Positions 22,035 to 31,750 of a stretch of DNA of 64,000 bases are shown here, piece by piece (the first letter of the stretch is position 1; every line of letters begins with the position of its first letter). Where the stretch lies: contig NZ_AMXE01000006.1 of the NCBI RefSeq assembly GCF_000310205.1, forward strand, positions 34,620 to 98,619, written 5' to 3'. The DNA is from Thauera linaloolentis 47Lol = DSM 12138. Lineage in GTDB: Bacteria; Pseudomonadota; Gammaproteobacteria; Burkholderiales; Rhodocyclaceae. The translations under genes and the position numbers were made by a program. Under the pieces are notes generated by a model. The model saw only the letters and a list, made by a program, of their open reading frames with translations, ran no database searches and was not told where the DNA came from.

Positions 22035-22062
22035 TTGCGCACCGCGCAAAAGATCGTATAAT
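22035..22062 (+). promoter_or_regulatory. tRNA-Leu promoter overlapped by a long palindrome
   Basis: TTGCGC (22035-22040) and TATAAT (22057-22062) are 16 nt apart, and the tRNA begins 21 nt after the -10. The -35 and the whole spacer lie inside an inverted repeat: CGATCTTTGCGC at 22029-22040 against GCGCAAAAGATCG at 22044-22056, with one bulge. The repeat could be an operator or an RNA hairpin at the end of secG. Confidence 0.65.
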
Positions 22063-22083
22063 TGCTTGGCTTTGAAACAAAGC

Positions 22084-22168
22084 GCCGACGTGGTGAAATT
22101 GGTAGACACGCTATCTTGAGGGGGTAGTGGCGAAAGCCGTATGAGTTCGAGTCTCATCGTCGGCACCA
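22084..22168 (+). tRNA. tRNA-Leu (anticodon GAG)
   Basis: An 85-nt class II tRNA with encoded CCA. The acceptor arms GCCGACG (22084-22090) and CGTCGGC (22158-22164) pair perfectly. The anticodon stem CTATC/GGTAG encloses loop TTGAGGG, giving GAG. A variable arm and the T loop TTCGAGT are present. It sits between secG and the nuo operon. Confidence 0.96.
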
Positions 22169-22180
22169 GATTACGGAGAG

Positions 22181-22203
22181 CGCCCGCTGTTGCGGGCGTT
22201 TCC
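22181..22203 (+). terminator. Hairpin after tRNA-Leu
   Basis: CGCCCGC (22181-22187) pairs with GCGGGCG (22192-22198) around TGTT, followed by TTTCC. The short T tail suggests partial termination. A weak promoter-like pair (TTTCCA 22199-22204, AATAAT 22222-22227, 17-nt spacer) follows and could start the nuo mRNA. Confidence 0.55.
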
Positions 22204-22268
22204 ACGCAGAGCAGCCAAAACAATAATGGCAGCAATGAGGCTGTCAAACTTGCTAGGGGGTTTTGAAC

Positions 22269-22643
22269 ATGCTGGAAAATTACTTTCCTGTCCTGATGTT
22301 CATGCTCGTGGGGTTAGGTTTCGGTATTGCTCCTGTAGTTCTCGGGCGAATTCTCGCTCCCTATCGTCCTGATAGCGAAAAGCTCTCTCCGTACGAATGC
22401 GGCTTCGAGGCGTTTGAAGACGCCCGCATGAAGTTCGACGTTCGGTACTACCTGATTGCCATTCTCTTCATTCTGTTTGATCTGGAAATCGCCTTCCTGT
22501 TTCCGTGGGCGACGGTCTTCCAGGAGTTCATCGCCGCTGGCGAGCACGTCTGGTTCGTGTTTGGTTCGGTGATGGTCTTTCTTGCGATTCTGGTTGTCGG
22601 ATACATCGTCGAGTGGAAGAACGGTGCGCTCGACTGGGAGTAA
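22269..22643 (+). CDS. nuoA: NADH-quinone oxidoreductase subunit A
   Basis: NuoA is a small membrane subunit of respiratory complex I near the quinone site. It has 124 residues from the ATG at 22269, which a GGGGG tract precedes; a TTG two codons upstream is less likely. It has three hydrophobic helices. The conserved loop [32 protein letters not shown] between helices one and two matches the family. First gene of the nuoA-N operon, 3 bp before nuoB. Confidence 0.96.
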   Translation: MLENYFPVLMFMLVGLGFGIAPVVLGRILAPYRPDSEKLSPYECGFEAFEDARMKFDVRYYLIAILFILFDLEIAFLFPWATVFQEFIAAGEHVWFVFGSVMVFLAILVVGYIVEWKNGALDWE

Positions 22644-22646
22644 GGC

Positions 22647-23123
22647 ATGAGCATTGAGGGTGTCTTCCGCGAGGGTTTCGTCACGACTTCGCTCGACGCA
22701 GTAATCAACTGGACGCGCACGGGTTCGCTGTGGCCGATGACCTTCGGTCTGGCCTGTTGTGCGGTCGAGATGATCCATGCCGGCTGTGCGAGGTATGACC
22801 TCGATCGCTTCGGGGTGGTGTTTCGTCCCAGTCCGCGCCAGTCCGATCTGATGATCGTGGCCGGTACCCTGTGCAACAAGATGGCGCCTGCGCTGCGCAA
22901 GGTCTACGACCAGATGTCGGAGCCTCGCTGGGTCATCTCGATGGGTTCCTGTGCCAACGGTGGTGGCTATTACCACTATTCCTATTCGGTCGTGCGTGGC
23001 TGCGATCGTATCGTGCCGGTCGATGTCTATGTGCCGGGCTGTCCGCCCACGGCTGAGGCGCTGATCTACGGCATTCTCCAGCTTCAGAACAAGATCAAGC
23101 GCACGAACACGATCGCGCGCTGA
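22647..23123 (+). CDS. nuoB: NADH-quinone oxidoreductase subunit B
   Basis: NuoB holds iron-sulfur cluster N2, which passes electrons to quinone. In this 158-residue protein the ligands are the tandem cysteines Cys37-Cys38 ([10 protein letters not shown]), the Cys in [14 protein letters not shown], and the Cys in [10 protein letters not shown]. Length and motifs are standard. It sits in the peripheral arm at the membrane junction with NuoD. Confidence 0.97.
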   Translation: MSIEGVFREGFVTTSLDAVINWTRTGSLWPMTFGLACCAVEMIHAGCARYDLDRFGVVFRPSPRQSDLMIVAGTLCNKMAPALRKVYDQMSEPRWVISMGSCANGGGYYHYSYSVVRGCDRIVPVDVYVPGCPPTAEALIYGILQLQNKIKRTNTIAR

Positions 23124-23137
23124 CGGGTGCCCCAGAC

Positions 23138-23743
23138 ATGAGTGCCAAGCTTGAACGCCTGAGCCAGAACCTGCGCGACGTATTCGGCGAAACGCTGCAG
23201 TCCCTGGTGCTTGACTGTGGTGAAGTGACGATCGAGGTCGCTGCTTCGGACTATCTGCGTGTTGCCCGGACACTTCGGGACCATGAGGACCTGCATTTCG
23301 AACAGCTGATCGATATCTCGGGTCTCGATTTCTCCGCCTACGGCAATGCCTCCTGGACGGGCAAGCGCTTTGCGTCCTCTGCCCACTTGACGTCCATTCG
23401 CCACAACTGGCGCTTGCGCTTGCGCGCGTTCGCCGAAGACGAGGCTTTCCCGGTGCTGGACTCGGTCGTGGAGATCTGGCCCAGCGCGAACTGGTTCGAG
23501 CGCGAGTCCTTTGACCTGTATGGCATCATGTACGCTGGTCATCCGGATCTGCGCCGCATCCTGACCGACTATGGCTTCGTCGGGCACCCGTTCCGCAAGG
23601 ATTTCCCCGTGTCGGGTTATGTCGAAATGCGCTACGACCCCGAGCAGGGCCGGGTCGTCTATCAGCCGGTCACCATCGAGCCGCGCGAGAACACGCCGCG
23701 CATCGTGCGCGAAGAGAACTACGGGGACGTCGGCCATGGCTGA
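23138..23743 (+). CDS. nuoC: NADH-quinone oxidoreductase subunit C
   Basis: The 201-residue NuoC is a hydrophilic peripheral-arm subunit (30-kDa type). The signature [20 protein letters not shown] is present, followed by [16 protein letters not shown]. NuoC is separate from NuoD here, as in most bacteria outside the enterics where they are fused. Its last 8 nt overlap the nuoD start. Confidence 0.97.
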   Translation: MSAKLERLSQNLRDVFGETLQSLVLDCGEVTIEVAASDYLRVARTLRDHEDLHFEQLIDISGLDFSAYGNASWTGKRFASSAHLTSIRHNWRLRLRAFAEDEAFPVLDSVVEIWPSANWFERESFDLYGIMYAGHPDLRRILTDYGFVGHPFRKDFPVSGYVEMRYDPEQGRVVYQPVTIEPRENTPRIVREENYGDVGHG

Positions 23744-24989
23744 GATCCGCAACTACACGATCAACTTCGGTCCGCAGCATCCGTCTGCGCATGGTGTTCT
23801 GCGTCTGGTGCTCGAACTCGACGGCGAAGTCGTCGAGCGTGCCGATCCTCACATCGGCCTGCTGCACCGCGGTACCGAGAAGCTCGCCGAGACCCGTACC
23901 TGGGTGCAGTCGGTCCCGTACATGGATCGTCTCGACTACGTGTCGATGATGTGCAACGAGCATGCATACTGTATGGCCATCGAGCGCCTGCTTGGCGTTC
24001 AGGTGCCTGAGCGGGCGCAGTACATCCGCGTGATGTTCGACGAGATCACGCGTATCCTGAACCATCTGCTCAATATCGGTACCCACGCGCTCGACATCGG
24101 TGCGATGACGATGGTGCTCTACACGTTCCGTGAACGCGAAGACCTGATGGATGCCTATGAGGCGGTTTCGGGGGCGCGGATGCATGCGGCGTATTACCGT
24201 CCGGGCGGCGTCTATCGCGACCTGCCGGACCGGATGCCGAAGTACGAGGTGAACAAGTTCAAGAACGAGAAGACTGTTCGTGAACTGAATGCCGCGCGTG
24301 AAGGATCGTTGCTCGATTTTCTCGAGGACTTCACCAGTCGTTTTCCGACCTACTGCGACGAATACGAAACGCTTCTGACCGACAACCGGATCTGGAAGCA
24401 GCGGACCGTGGGTATCGGTGTCGTTTCTCCGGAGCAGGCGCTTGCCTGGGGCTTCACCGGGCCGATGCTGCGCGGCTCAGGCATTGCCTGGGATCTGCGC
24501 AAGAAGCAGCCTTACGAAGTCTATGACCGCATGGACTTCGACATCCCCATCGGCAAGAACGGCGATTGCTACGATCGTTACCTGTGTCGCATGGAAGAAA
24601 TGCGCCAGTCGAACCGCATCGTCAGGCAATGCATCGACTGGCTGCGCAAGAATCCCGGTCCGGTCATCACCGACAACCATAAGGTGGCGCCGCCTTCCCG
24701 TGAGGACATGAAGTCCAACATGGAAGAGCTGATCCACCATTTCAAGCTTTTCACCGAAGGCATTCACGTCCCCAAGGGCGAAGTGTATGCCGCGGTCGAA
24801 CATCCGAAGGGCGAATTCGGCGTGTATGCGGTTTCGGATGGCGCGAACAAGCCGTACCGCCTCAAGCTGCGGGCGCCGGGATTCGCGCACCTCGCCGCGA
24901 TGGACGACATCGCACGCGGACACATGATCGCGGACGTCGTCGCCATCATCGGCACGATGGATGTCGTGTTTGGCGAGATCGACCGCTGA
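23736..24989 (+). CDS. nuoD: NADH-quinone oxidoreductase subunit D
   Basis: The 49-kDa-type subunit forms part of the quinone-binding cavity with NuoB. From ATG 23736 it has 417 residues, beginning [20 protein letters not shown], the conserved entry with the quinone-site HPSAHG loop. Further family blocks are [25 protein letters not shown], and the C-terminal DVVFGEIDR. The frame is open upstream inside nuoC, but homology begins here. It overlaps nuoC by 8 nt. Confidence 0.97.
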   Translation: MAEIRNYTINFGPQHPSAHGVLRLVLELDGEVVERADPHIGLLHRGTEKLAETRTWVQSVPYMDRLDYVSMMCNEHAYCMAIERLLGVQVPERAQYIRVMFDEITRILNHLLNIGTHALDIGAMTMVLYTFREREDLMDAYEAVSGARMHAAYYRPGGVYRDLPDRMPKYEVNKFKNEKTVRELNAAREGSLLDFLEDFTSRFPTYCDEYETLLTDNRIWKQRTVGIGVVSPEQALAWGFTGPMLRGSGIAWDLRKKQPYEVYDRMDFDIPIGKNGDCYDRYLCRMEEMRQSNRIVRQCIDWLRKNPGPVITDNHKVAPPSREDMKSNMEELIHHFKLFTEGIHVPKGEVYAAVEHPKGEFGVYAVSDGANKPYRLKLRAPGFAHLAAMDDIARGHMIADVVAIIGTMDVVFGEIDR

Positions 24990-25065
24990 GGTCGATCGCT
25001 CACCGCGCCATGGGCGTGTCATCCGCTAACAAGAGTCGGCAGGCTATCCGGAAGATCAAAACGAA

Positions 25066-25545
25066 ATGCTGAGCCAGGAATCCTTGCAACAGATCGATCG
25101 AGAGATCGCCAAGTATCCACCCGATCAGAAGCAGTCGGCAGTGATGGCTGCGCTGAGGATCGCGCAGGTCGAGAAGGGATGGTTGCCGAAGGAACTCATC
25201 GAGTTCGTGGCCCGTTACCTCGAGATGCCGCCGATCGCTGCGTATGAGGTGGCCAGCTTCTACAACATGTACGATCTTGAGCCGGTCGGCCGCCACAAGA
25301 TCACCGTATGCACCAACCTGCCCTGTGCCCTGTCCGGCGGCGTCCATGCAGCCGAGTACGTCAAGCAGAAGCTTGGGATCGATTTCAACGAGACCACGCC
25401 TGACGGCAAGTTCACGCTGAAGGAAGGTGAGTGCATGGGGGCCTGTGGTGATGCGCCGGTGCTGCTGGTAAACAATCATCAGATGTGCAGCTGGATGACC
25501 ACCGAGAAGATCGACCAGATGCTGGCGGACCTGGACAAGAAATGA
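25066..25545 (+). CDS. nuoE: NADH-quinone oxidoreductase subunit E
   Basis: The 24-kDa-type subunit carries the [2Fe-2S] cluster N1a in the NADH-dehydrogenase module. The 159-residue thioredoxin-like protein has the ligand pairs VCTNLPCAL and [11 protein letters not shown], and the N-terminal helical region [16 protein letters not shown]. The stop overlaps the nuoF start as ATGA. Confidence 0.96.
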   Translation: MLSQESLQQIDREIAKYPPDQKQSAVMAALRIAQVEKGWLPKELIEFVARYLEMPPIAAYEVASFYNMYDLEPVGRHKITVCTNLPCALSGGVHAAEYVKQKLGIDFNETTPDGKFTLKEGECMGACGDAPVLLVNNHQMCSWMTTEKIDQMLADLDKK

Positions 25546-26861
25546 GTACGCAAGGAATGATCCTCGCCGGCTGTGACGGCGACCGCGCCTGGCGGCTCCA
25601 GGACTATGTCGCGCGTGGCGGATATTCGGCGCTCAAGAGAATCGTCGCCGAGAAGACGCCGCAGGATGCCATCATTGCGGAACTGAAGGCGTCGGTCCTG
25701 CGCGGCCGTGGGGGCGCGGGCTTCCCCACTGGCCTCAAGTGGAGCTTCATGCCGCGCTCGTTCCCGGGTGACAAGTATCTCGCCTGCAATTCGGATGAAG
25801 GCGAGCCGGGTACGTTCAAGGACCGCGACATCCTGCGCTACAACCCGCACAGCGTCATCGAAGGCATGACCATCGCTGCCTACGCGATGGGTGCGGCCCG
25901 CGGCTATAACTACATCCATGGCGAGATCTTCGAGATTTATCAGCGCTTCGAGGATGCCCTGGCAGAGGCGCGCGAAGCCGGACTGATCGGGCAGAACATC
26001 CTCGGTTCGGATTTCTCCTTCGAGCTCTTCGCCCACCATGGTTACGGCGCCTACATCTGCGGTGAGGAAACGGCGCTGCTCGAATCGATCGAAGGCAAGA
26101 AGGGGCAGCCGCGCTTCAAGCCGCCGTTCCCGGCGAGCTACGGCCTGTATGGCAAGCCGACCACGATCAACAACACCGAGACCTTCGCTTCGGTGCCGTT
26201 CATCATGAACATGGGCGGCGAGGCCTTCCTTAACCTCGGCAAGCCCAACAACGGCGGCATGAAGCTGTTCTCGATCTCTGGGCACGTCAATCGCCCCGGC
26301 AACTACGAGATTCCGCTCGGTACGCCGTTCTCGGAACTGCTCGAGATGGCGGGCGGAATGCGTGGCGGCCGCAAGCTGAAGGCGGTGATCCCGGGCGGTT
26401 CGTCGTCGCCGGTCCTTCCCGGCAGCGTGATGATGGACTGCACGATGGACTACGACTCGATCTCGAAGGCGGGGTCCATGCTCGGTTCGGGCGCGGTCAT
26501 CGTCATGGATGAGACCACCTGCATGGTCAAGGCGCTCGAGCGCCTGTCCTACTTCTATTTCGAGGAATCCTGCGGGCAGTGCACGCCGTGCCGGGAAGGC
26601 ACGGGCTGGCTGTATCGCGTGGTCCATCGCATCGAGAATGGTCTCGGGCGCGAGGATGACCTCGATCTGCTCAACTCGGTCACCGCCAACATCATGGGCC
26701 GCACGATCTGCGCGCTGGGCGACGCCGCATCCATGCCGGTGCAGAGTTTCGTCAAGCATTTCGGCGCCGAGTTCGCATACCACATCGAAAACAAGAAGTG
26801 CCTCGTGCCGCATGAAGTGCAGCGCGCTGGCAGTCAAATCTACGTGAGCCCGTCATGCTAG
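25542..26861 (+). CDS. nuoF: NADH-quinone oxidoreductase subunit F
   Basis: NuoF binds NADH, FMN and the first [4Fe-4S] cluster (N3). From the ATG at 25542 it has 439 residues. Nucleotide-binding glycine-rich segments are [15 protein letters not shown] and [14 protein letters not shown]. The cluster motif [15 protein letters not shown] is near residue 350, with a fourth ligand Cys in ICALGDAA. It overlaps nuoE by 4 nt and nuoG by 7 nt, indicating tight coupling. Confidence 0.97.
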   Translation: MSTQGMILAGCDGDRAWRLQDYVARGGYSALKRIVAEKTPQDAIIAELKASVLRGRGGAGFPTGLKWSFMPRSFPGDKYLACNSDEGEPGTFKDRDILRYNPHSVIEGMTIAAYAMGAARGYNYIHGEIFEIYQRFEDALAEAREAGLIGQNILGSDFSFELFAHHGYGAYICGEETALLESIEGKKGQPRFKPPFPASYGLYGKPTTINNTETFASVPFIMNMGGEAFLNLGKPNNGGMKLFSISGHVNRPGNYEIPLGTPFSELLEMAGGMRGGRKLKAVIPGGSSSPVLPGSVMMDCTMDYDSISKAGSMLGSGAVIVMDETTCMVKALERLSYFYFEESCGQCTPCREGTGWLYRVVHRIENGLGREDDLDLLNSVTANIMGRTICALGDAASMPVQSFVKHFGAEFAYHIENKKCLVPHEVQRAGSQIYVSPSC

Positions 26862-29194
26862 AGATCGAAATCGACGGCAAGCAGGTCCAGGTCGACGACG
26901 GCAGCACCGTGATGGATGCCGCCGCGCTCGCAGGCGCCTACATTCCGCACTTCTGCTACCACAAGAAACTGTCCATCGCGGCCAACTGCCGGATGTGCTT
27001 GGTACAGGTGGAAAAGGCGCCGAAGCCGCTGCCGGCCTGTGCCACGCCCGTGACCAACGGGATGAAGGTGTGGACCCATTCGGAACTTGCCGTGAAAGCC
27101 CAGAAGGGCGTCATGGAGTTCCTGCTGATCAACCACCCGCTCGATTGCCCGATCTGCGACCAGGGTGGCGAATGCCAATTGCAGGATCTTGCGGTCGGTT
27201 ATGGTTCTTCGGCTTCGCGCTACCAGGAAGAGAAGCGCGTCGTCTTCAACAAGAACCTCGGCTCGCTCGTGTCGACCGACATGACGCGCTGCATCAACTG
27301 CACGCGTTGCGTTCGCTTCACGGCCGAGATTGCCGGAGAAATGGAGCTCGGCCAGGCTTTCCGCGGCGAGCACGCGGAGATCATGCCCTTCATCGAGAAG
27401 ACCATCGACTCGGAGCTGTCGGGCAACATCATCGACCTCTGCCCGGTGGGCGCGCTGACCTCGAAGCCTTTCCGCTTCGCCGCGCGGACTTGGGAGCTTT
27501 CGCGCCGCAGGACGGTGAGCCCGCATGATTCGCTCGGCTCCAATCTCATCGTTCAGACCAAGCATGACGTGGTCAAGCGTGTGCTGCCCTTCGAGAACGA
27601 AGAGATCAACGAATGCTGGCTGTCCGACAAGGATCGTTTCTCCTACGAGGCGCTCAACAGCGATGAACGCCTTGCTGCCCCGATGATCAAGCAGGGCGGG
27701 GAATGGAAGCGGGTCGACTGGCAGGCTGCGCTCGAATTCGTCGCCACCGGCCTGCGCGGCATCGCGAAGGACCATGGGGGGGATTCGATCGGCGCCCTCG
27801 CGTCGCCGCATTCCACGATCGAAGAACTCTATCTGCTGCAGAAACTGGCGCGCGGCCTGGGGTCGGACAATGTCGACTTCCGCCTGCGGCAGTCGGACTT
27901 CCGCGCCGACGGAAAGCGCGCGGGCGCACCGTGGCTGGGCATGCCGGTCGCGGGGGTCAAGGATTTGAACCGGCTGCTGGTCGTTGGCAGCTTCCTGCGC
28001 AAGGATGCGCCGCTGCTCGCCCAGCGTGTGCGGCAGGCGACCAAGAAAGGGCTGCACGTCAGCGCGATCGGTCCGAATGCCGAAGAGTGGCTGCTGCCGG
28101 TCAGGCACCGGGCACTGGTCGCGCCGTCGGCGATGGTTTCCACGCTGGCGCAGGTTGTGGCCGCGCTGGCCGAGGAAAAGGCTGGCGAAGTGTCGGTCGC
28201 GCTGGTTGGCAAACTACCTGCGCAGATTTCCGAGGAGGCGCGTGCGATCGCGCAAAGTCTCGCATCGGGCCGGAAGATTGCGGTCTGGCTCGGCAACCTG
28301 GCCTCGCAGCATGAACGCGCCAGCGAACTGCAGATGCTTGCCCAGGAAGTGGCCCGTCTCACGGGGGGCAGCTTCGGCTTCATCGGCGAGGCGGCGAACA
28401 GTGTCGGCGGCTACCTGGCCGGTGCGATTCCCGCGAATGGCGGACTCGACGCGGCCGCCATGATCGAGCAGGGGCGCAAAGCCTATGTCGTGCTCGGTGC
28501 GGAGCCCGCATTCGATTTCGCCAATCCTTCGGCCGCGACCGCGGCGTTGGGTTCGGCCCAGTTGGTCGTCAGCCTGACCGCATTCGATTCGGCTTCGCTG
28601 CGCGGCGTGGCGGACGTGATGCTGCCGATCGCGCCCTTTACCGAAACCTCCGGCACTTACGTGAATTGCGAGGGGCGCGTGCAGAGCTTCAATGCCGTCG
28701 CCCGTTCTCAGGGAGAGACCCGCCCGGCCTGGAAGGTACTGCGCGTGCTCGGCAACCTGCTTTCCCTGGAGGGTTTCTTGCAGGCCGACTCCGAGGCCGT
28801 GCGCGAAGAGGCCCTGGGAACGGAGCCGGCATCGAGGCTCGGCAACGCGATCGAAGGCATCATCGTTTCCGCTGCCGCAGCTCCGGCCAATGCGCTGGAG
28901 CGCGTGGCCGATGTGCCCATCTACTTTGCCGATCCGATCGTCCGTCGCGCCGGCTCGCTGCAGAAGACCCGGGACGCGAAAGCGCCGGCGGCGCGCATCG
29001 CACCGGCGACCCTGGCTGCGCTCGGTATCGCCGAGGGCGATCGCGTCAGGGTTACGCAGGGCGCTGCCTCGGCTGAACTTGTGGCACAGGCCGACCCGGC
29101 GCTGGCTGCGGGTTGTGTGAGAATTGCGGCGGCGCACATCACGACCGCGACGCTCGGCGCGATGAGCGGTGAACTCAGCTTGGAGCGTGCCTGA
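26855..29194 (+). CDS. nuoG: NADH-quinone oxidoreductase subunit G
   Basis: The 75-kDa-type subunit carries several clusters linking NuoF/E to the rest of the peripheral arm. The 779-residue protein has an N-terminal ferredoxin-like [2Fe-2S] domain ([19 protein letters not shown]), the [18 protein letters not shown] ligands, a [4Fe-4S] set at [11 protein letters not shown], and a large C-terminal molybdopterin-oxidoreductase-like domain without an obvious cofactor role. The C-terminal third is Ala-rich. Confidence 0.96.
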   Translation: MLEIEIDGKQVQVDDGSTVMDAAALAGAYIPHFCYHKKLSIAANCRMCLVQVEKAPKPLPACATPVTNGMKVWTHSELAVKAQKGVMEFLLINHPLDCPICDQGGECQLQDLAVGYGSSASRYQEEKRVVFNKNLGSLVSTDMTRCINCTRCVRFTAEIAGEMELGQAFRGEHAEIMPFIEKTIDSELSGNIIDLCPVGALTSKPFRFAARTWELSRRRTVSPHDSLGSNLIVQTKHDVVKRVLPFENEEINECWLSDKDRFSYEALNSDERLAAPMIKQGGEWKRVDWQAALEFVATGLRGIAKDHGGDSIGALASPHSTIEELYLLQKLARGLGSDNVDFRLRQSDFRADGKRAGAPWLGMPVAGVKDLNRLLVVGSFLRKDAPLLAQRVRQATKKGLHVSAIGPNAEEWLLPVRHRALVAPSAMVSTLAQVVAALAEEKAGEVSVALVGKLPAQISEEARAIAQSLASGRKIAVWLGNLASQHERASELQMLAQEVARLTGGSFGFIGEAANSVGGYLAGAIPANGGLDAAAMIEQGRKAYVVLGAEPAFDFANPSAATAALGSAQLVVSLTAFDSASLRGVADVMLPIAPFTETSGTYVNCEGRVQSFNAVARSQGETRPAWKVLRVLGNLLSLEGFLQADSEAVREEALGTEPASRLGNAIEGIIVSAAAAPANALERVADVPIYFADPIVRRAGSLQKTRDAKAPAARIAPATLAALGIAEGDRVRVTQGAASAELVAQADPALAAGCVRIAAAHITTATLGAMSGELSLERA

Positions 29195-30243
29195 TGGAAT
29201 CGTTGCTGCAACCTGTCGCCGAGTTCTTCGGCCCCGCCTGGCCTGCCGTATGGACGCTGGCCAAGATCGTCGCCATCATTGCGCCGCTGATGATCGCAGT
29301 GGCCTACCTGACGCTGGCCGAGCGTAAGGTCATCGGCTACATGCAGGTCCGGATCGGCCCCAACCGCGTCGGCCCGAAGGGCCTGCTGCAGCCGATCGCC
29401 GACGGCGTCAAGCTGCTGCTCAAGGAGATCATCGTTCCGAGCGGGTCCAGCAAGGGCCTCTTCATCCTCGGGCCGATCCTCGCCATTGCACCGTCGCTGG
29501 CAGCTTGGGCAGTGATCCCCTTCGATGACGGACTCGTACTGGCGAATGTCAATGCCGGCTTGCTGTTTCTGCTTGCCATCACGTCGATGGAAGTCTACGG
29601 CGTGATCGTTGCGGGTTGGGCCTCCAACTCGAAGTACCCGTTCCTGGGGTCGATGCGTGCAGCGGCGCAAATGGTCTCGTACGAGGTTTCGATGGGCTTC
29701 GCCTTGATCTGCGTCCTGCTGATCTCGGCCAGCCTGAACCTGACGGACATTGTCACGTCGCAGGGTGAAGGGCGCTTCGCAGACATGGGGCTGGGGTTCC
29801 TGTCGTGGAACTGGCTGCCCCTGCTGCCGATGTTCGTCGTCTATGTGATCTCCGGCATCGCCGAGACCAACCGCGCCCCGTTCGACGTCGTCGAAGGCGA
29901 AGCCGAAGTGGTGGCCGGCCACATGGTCGAATACTCGGGCATGGCCTTTGCGTTGTTCTTCCTGGCCGAATACGCCAACATGATCCTGGTCTCGATCCTG
30001 ACCTCGGTCCTGTTCCTGGGCGGGTGGTTGTCGCCGATCGGCTTTCTGCCTGATGGTTTCCATTGGCTGGCGCTCAAGACCGCTGCCATCCTGTTCATCT
30101 TCCTGTGGGCGCGCGCGACCTTCCCCCGCTTCCGCTACGACCAGATCATGCGACTGGGCTGGAAGGTGTTCATCCCTGTGACCCTCGTGTGGGTGTTTGT
30201 GGTGGCGGTGTGGATGATGTCGCCTCTGTCGATCTGGAGTTGA
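29194..30243 (+). CDS. nuoH: NADH-quinone oxidoreductase subunit H
   Basis: NuoH links the membrane arm to the quinone cavity. It has 349 residues and eight or so membrane helices. Conserved features are [24 protein letters not shown] near the N-terminus and the cytoplasmic loop [28 protein letters not shown], rich in acidic residues important for coupling. The ATG shares one base with the nuoG stop. Confidence 0.97.
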   Translation: MESLLQPVAEFFGPAWPAVWTLAKIVAIIAPLMIAVAYLTLAERKVIGYMQVRIGPNRVGPKGLLQPIADGVKLLLKEIIVPSGSSKGLFILGPILAIAPSLAAWAVIPFDDGLVLANVNAGLLFLLAITSMEVYGVIVAGWASNSKYPFLGSMRAAAQMVSYEVSMGFALICVLLISASLNLTDIVTSQGEGRFADMGLGFLSWNWLPLLPMFVVYVISGIAETNRAPFDVVEGEAEVVAGHMVEYSGMAFALFFLAEYANMILVSILTSVLFLGGWLSPIGFLPDGFHWLALKTAAILFIFLWARATFPRFRYDQIMRLGWKVFIPVTLVWVFVVAVWMMSPLSIWS

Positions 30244-30250
30244 GAAGACC

Positions 30251-30736
30251 ATGGGTGCCAAGGATTACATCGGCAGTCTGTTCCTGAAGGAATTGGTCAA
30301 GGGCATGGCCCTGACCGGGCGGCATTTCTTCCAGCGCAAGATCACCGTCCAGTTTCCCGAGGAGAAGACGCCTCAAAGCAACCGCTTCCGCGGACTGCAT
30401 GCCCTGCGGCGCTATCCCAATGGAGAGGAGCGCTGCATTGCTTGCAAGCTGTGCGAAGCAATCTGCCCGGCGATGGCGATCACGATCGAGTCCGAGCAGC
30501 GCGACGACGGCTCGCGCCGTACCAGCCGCTACGACATCGACCTGACGAAGTGCATTTTCTGCGGCTTCTGCGAGGAAGCCTGTCCGGTCGATGCCATCGT
30601 CGAGACGCGCGTGTTCGAATACCACGGAGAACAGCGGGGCGATCTCTACTACACCAAGCAGATGCTGCTTGCCGTGGGGGATCGCAATGAGGCGCAGATC
30701 GCGGCCGACCGCGAGCAGGACGCCAAATACCGCTAA
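30251..30736 (+). CDS. nuoI: NADH-quinone oxidoreductase subunit I
   Basis: NuoI is the 23-kDa-type ferredoxin subunit holding clusters N6a and N6b. In 161 residues it has two CxxCxxCxxxCP motifs: [16 protein letters not shown] and [16 protein letters not shown]. The [16 protein letters not shown] entry and the C-terminal YTKQMLL segment are typical. It lies 7 bp after nuoH. Confidence 0.97.
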   Translation: MGAKDYIGSLFLKELVKGMALTGRHFFQRKITVQFPEEKTPQSNRFRGLHALRRYPNGEERCIACKLCEAICPAMAITIESEQRDDGSRRTSRYDIDLTKCIFCGFCEEACPVDAIVETRVFEYHGEQRGDLYYTKQMLLAVGDRNEAQIAADREQDAKYR

Positions 30737-30767
30737 CGGAAGGCGCTCTGCGCCATGAGCTAAGAAC

Positions 30768-31373
30768 ATGGAATTCAAGACCTTCGTCTTCTACTTTCTC
30801 GCCGTGATCATGGTGTTCGCGGCGCTGAGGGTGATCACCGCCCGGAATCCGGTGCACGCCGCGCTGTTCCTGGTGCTGACCTTCTTCAACGCAGGCGGCA
30901 TCTGGCTGCTGCTGCAGGCCGAGTTCCTGGCCATCACGCTGGTGATGGTGTATGTCGGCGCAGTGATGGTGCTGTTCCTGTTCGTCGTGATGATGCTGGA
31001 CATCAACCTCGACCGGATCCGGGAGGGCTTCTGGAGCTACCTGCCGGTCGGCGCGCTGGTCGGCATCCTGATGCTGATCGAGATGGTCATGGTGCTGGGT
31101 GGCTCTTACTTCGGGCTCGAAGCGATGCCGGCGCCGCCCGCTGCAGGCGAGGGCTACAGCAACACCCGTGAGCTTGGGCGCGTGCTCTATACCGATTATG
31201 TCTATCCGTTTGAACTGGCCTCGCTGGTGCTTCTGGTGGCAATGGTCGCGGCGGTCGCGCTGACGCTGCGCAAGCGCAAGGGCATCAAGGGCATTCCGGC
31301 CTCCGAACAGGTGGCGGTGAAGCGCGAAGGCCGCGTCGAACTGGTCAAGATGCAGGCCGAGAAAGAAGACTGA
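30768..31373 (+). CDS. nuoJ: NADH-quinone oxidoreductase subunit J
   Basis: NuoJ is a membrane-arm subunit of about five helices. The 201-residue protein shows the conserved ARNPVHAALFLVLTFFNAGGIWLLL stretch and the third-helix region MVYVGAVMVLFLFVVMML that contains the pi-bulge involved in coupling. The C-terminal tail is charged. Confidence 0.95.
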   Translation: MEFKTFVFYFLAVIMVFAALRVITARNPVHAALFLVLTFFNAGGIWLLLQAEFLAITLVMVYVGAVMVLFLFVVMMLDINLDRIREGFWSYLPVGALVGILMLIEMVMVLGGSYFGLEAMPAPPAAGEGYSNTRELGRVLYTDYVYPFELASLVLLVAMVAAVALTLRKRKGIKGIPASEQVAVKREGRVELVKMQAEKED

Positions 31374-31432
31374 ACCAGCACGCGAACATAGAAACGCATC
31401 CGTGACACACGGGTGCGATCAGGGAGTCACAG

Positions 31433-31738
31433 ATGCTTTCGCTTTCCCACTACCTCATCCTGGGCGCGATCTTGTTCGCGATCAGCGTTGTCGGGATCTT
31501 CCTGAACCGGAAGAACCTGATCGTGCTGCTGATGGCCATCGAGCTGATGCTGCTCGCGGTGAACATGAATTTCATTGCCTTCTCGCATTATCTGGGCGAT
31601 ATCGCAGGCCAGGTTTTCGTTTTCTTCATCCTCACGGTCGCCGCGGCGGAGTCTGCGATCGGCCTCGCGATCCTGATCGTCATGTTCCGCAACATGCGCA
31701 CGATCCATGTGGATGATCTGGACAGCCTCAAGGGTTAA
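31433..31738 (+). CDS. nuoK: NADH-quinone oxidoreductase subunit K
   Basis: NuoK (101 residues, three helices) is one of the proton-channel subunits related to MrpC. The two buried glutamates are seen in [16 protein letters not shown] and [15 protein letters not shown]. It starts at ATG 31433 and lies 12 bp before nuoL. Confidence 0.97.
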   Translation: MLSLSHYLILGAILFAISVVGIFLNRKNLIVLLMAIELMLLAVNMNFIAFSHYLGDIAGQVFVFFILTVAAAESAIGLAILIVMFRNMRTIHVDDLDSLKG

Positions 31739-31750
31739 GGAAGCGTCACG

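Noticed and set aside
23571..23735. Upstream extension of nuoD inside nuoC
   Set aside because: The frame is open but lies fully within nuoC and has no NuoD homology. The ATG at 23736 gives the conserved start.
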